64,000 bases of DNA from Caenorhabditis remanei. Lineage: Eukaryota; Nematoda; Chromadorea; Rhabditida; Rhabditidae. This document shows, in pieces, positions 62,601 to 64,000 of the stretch. The first letter of the stretch is position 1. The number at the start of each line of letters is the position of its first letter. The DNA lies in the NCBI RefSeq assembly GCF_010183535.1, contig NC_071331.1, positions 15,872,001 to 15,936,000 on the forward strand, read 5' to 3'. The notes beneath the pieces are model-generated. The model was not told where the DNA came from, searched no databases, and saw only the letters and a list, made by a program, of their open reading frames with translations. A program made the translations under genes and the position numbers.

Positions 62601-64000
62601 TTCTGAAAATTGGTCAATGTATTGCAGCAACACTTCCAACCAGTGAAGCAGAATGCTATGAAGATTCTCATCTGCCATTCCACATCTCTGAAATTCAGAA
62701 AATGTTCCTTGAGTCAACAGAAGAAAACTGCTCGGAAGCTCTCCATCATGTCTATATTAGAAACCGTCTTCTGAATATCATAGCCAATTTTCTATCGAAC
62801 TCAAATGCACAAATTCAACAACAAATGTGTGAGCAACTTGTTCGAACTCTTGGTTTCGATTGGCTATTCGCTCTCATGTCACCCGGAGTTCACTCGGGAA
62901 CCATCTATTTGGCTCTCCGGATTCTTCTTCTCATTCTGAATCAACCATCTCTACTTGCTCGTTTCAAAGAGGGATCTGCCAATGGTGGATGGCTGTCTGA
63001 AGCTGATTCAGTTGTCAGAAATCGAGCTGCAGTTGTCTTGGGATTCTCGGTGTCTGCTCACGGCGGAGCTGTTGGTTCGAAGATCGACATCAATCCGGAA
63101 TTATCGAATTGTGGAGGATTTGCTGCGTTGGAACATTTGATGGCTGCTCATGCCGATAAACCATATCCATATTATGCCATGCTTTCGGTTCTTGTCGGAC
63201 AACCTGTACCAGCTTTGAGGTATAGTCATTTCTTCAATATGTTGGGATATATTAGAATGTTGTTGCAGATTCTGTGATCAATTCAATATGGAACTTGTAT
63301 GGACTCACGTATTTGGTCTAAGCTCAACATCTTCCGTATTTGAAGCAATTAACTCTGCCAATTTCTGTTTTGATGCTCTGATTCCATTGCTCGCAATGAT
63401 CCGTAGTTCTATATACAATCAATCGACAATCCATCAGCAATGGACTATCACAAATCCATCGACAGTCATCCAAATGATCACTTTCATGTATCAAAATTCT
63501 CCGGCATTCTTCAATGTTGCACATACAGATGAATTCATTCTTGCCTTGTTTTCCACTCTAATTGAAGACACAAATGCGATGGGAGTGAAATCAGAAGTTG
63601 CGAATCGAAGAAGTCAAGATGGAACACCAGATGCAGAATATTTCCAAGCTTGTGAGTTCTGAAAAATCTTATTTTGTTGAATCTTTTTTTTAGTCCTTGC
63701 TCAGCCGAATGTTCGAATTGTAATGGATCTTCTGAAAAAGATTTGTAGTGACAATTTGCAAGTGAACACGTCGAAAAACGATACGATTATTGATGTGATT
63801 CTAGATGTAAGTTTGATAAAAATTGAGCCGTGTTAATTCGAATGTTTCAGAATATATCTGAAAGTGGAATCACTCGAAAGACCCAAGTGGCTTGTCTGAC
63901 AGCTCTTCTTCATTCTGTATTGGAACATACAGTCAGCACAGATCTACTTGCTTCATCCGCTCTTCCTCCTAACACTCAATCCCAAAATCTCGTTCAAATT
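56675..64000 (+). CDS. wdfy-3: WDFY3/Alfy-like giant scaffold, N-terminal part (truncated by the window end)
   Basis: WDFY3 (Alfy) is a very large PH-BEACH/WD40/FYVE protein that links aggregates to autophagy. Exon 1 is 56675-56803 (MESRDERTLSLLHLRKTFSE) and exon 2 starts at 57125 (VMSMYTPQQLAAEFKEVVHF); over 20 further exons run off the window. The visible part, about 1,900 residues, is almost all helical armadillo-like repeat. It includes a lectin-like Laminin-G/ConA region (NGFSFCTWIYLDSLSD, WFHLAVVFNRS, VSVYLNGRHIST) typical of BEACH proteins. A conserved DALCYIIRRMYEMYEKN block and an Asp run (DDDDDDENGNE) are also visible. The PH-BEACH, WD40 and FYVE parts lie beyond 64000. The start has no upstream in-frame alternative that looks better. 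The family call is strong, the symbol slightly less so. Confidence 0.88.

Overview
The window looks like nuclear DNA from a Caenorhabditis nematode. It is AT-rich, with many short introns (about 45-60 bp) ending in TTTCAG, trans-splice-type acceptors just before start codons, a cuticle collagen, and recognisable counterparts of C. elegans genes npp-1, mtr-4, catp-6, egl-20, fat-3, fat-4, pis-1, vha-7 and wdfy-3. Remembered C. elegans FAT-3 and FAT-4 proteins differ at several positions, so I infer a sister species rather than C. elegans. All identifications come from reading the translations; no database was searched.

Layout. 0.3-6.6 kb (minus): three genes close together and transcribed in the order npp-1 (nucleoporin 54), a NOL8-like nucleolar protein, a DNAJC12-like J protein; this looks like an operon. 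6.6-8.4 kb: gene-free, with a four-copy 162-bp tandem repeat and an 80-bp perfect inverted repeat. 8.4-9.75 kb (minus): a TMEM144-like membrane protein. 11.2-13.9 kb (plus): an NRF-6-type membrane acyltransferase. 14.1-18.0 kb (minus): the RNA helicase mtr-4. 19.2-25.4 kb (plus): the P5B ATPase catp-6, with a whole cuticle collagen gene on the opposite strand inside one of its introns. 27.2-29.1 kb (plus): the Wnt gene egl-20. 31.7-34.1 kb (plus): a multi-pass transporter-like protein with two possible first exons. 34.2-39.7 kb (minus): the tandem front-end fatty-acid desaturases fat-3 (delta-6) and fat-4 (delta-5), consecutive steps in making C20 polyunsaturated fatty acids. 41.5-46.2 kb (plus): a PC4-type coactivator followed 220 bp later by the PTIP-like BRCT protein pis-1, probably co-transcribed. 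46.9-48.8 kb (plus): an unrecognised 292-aa protein. 49.3-55.4 kb (plus): vha-7, a V-ATPase a subunit with an unusual N-terminal extension of about 276 residues. 56.7 kb to the window end (plus): the start of wdfy-3, cut by the window edge.

For several genes I joined exons by hand and checked the reading frame through to the stop: J protein 157 aa, NOL8-like 425 aa, NPP-1 556 aa on the shortest chain, TMEM144-like 349 aa, NRF-6-like 712 aa, collagen 351 aa, EGL-20 398 aa, transporter-like 546 aa, orphan 292 aa. I found no tRNA, rRNA, CRISPR array, transposase or integrated viral gene. I do not see a clear new biological system. The most unusual points are the VHA-7 extension, the extra exons inside an npp-1 intron, the orphan gene at a likely synteny break, and the repeat/hairpin block at 7.2-8.2 kb.
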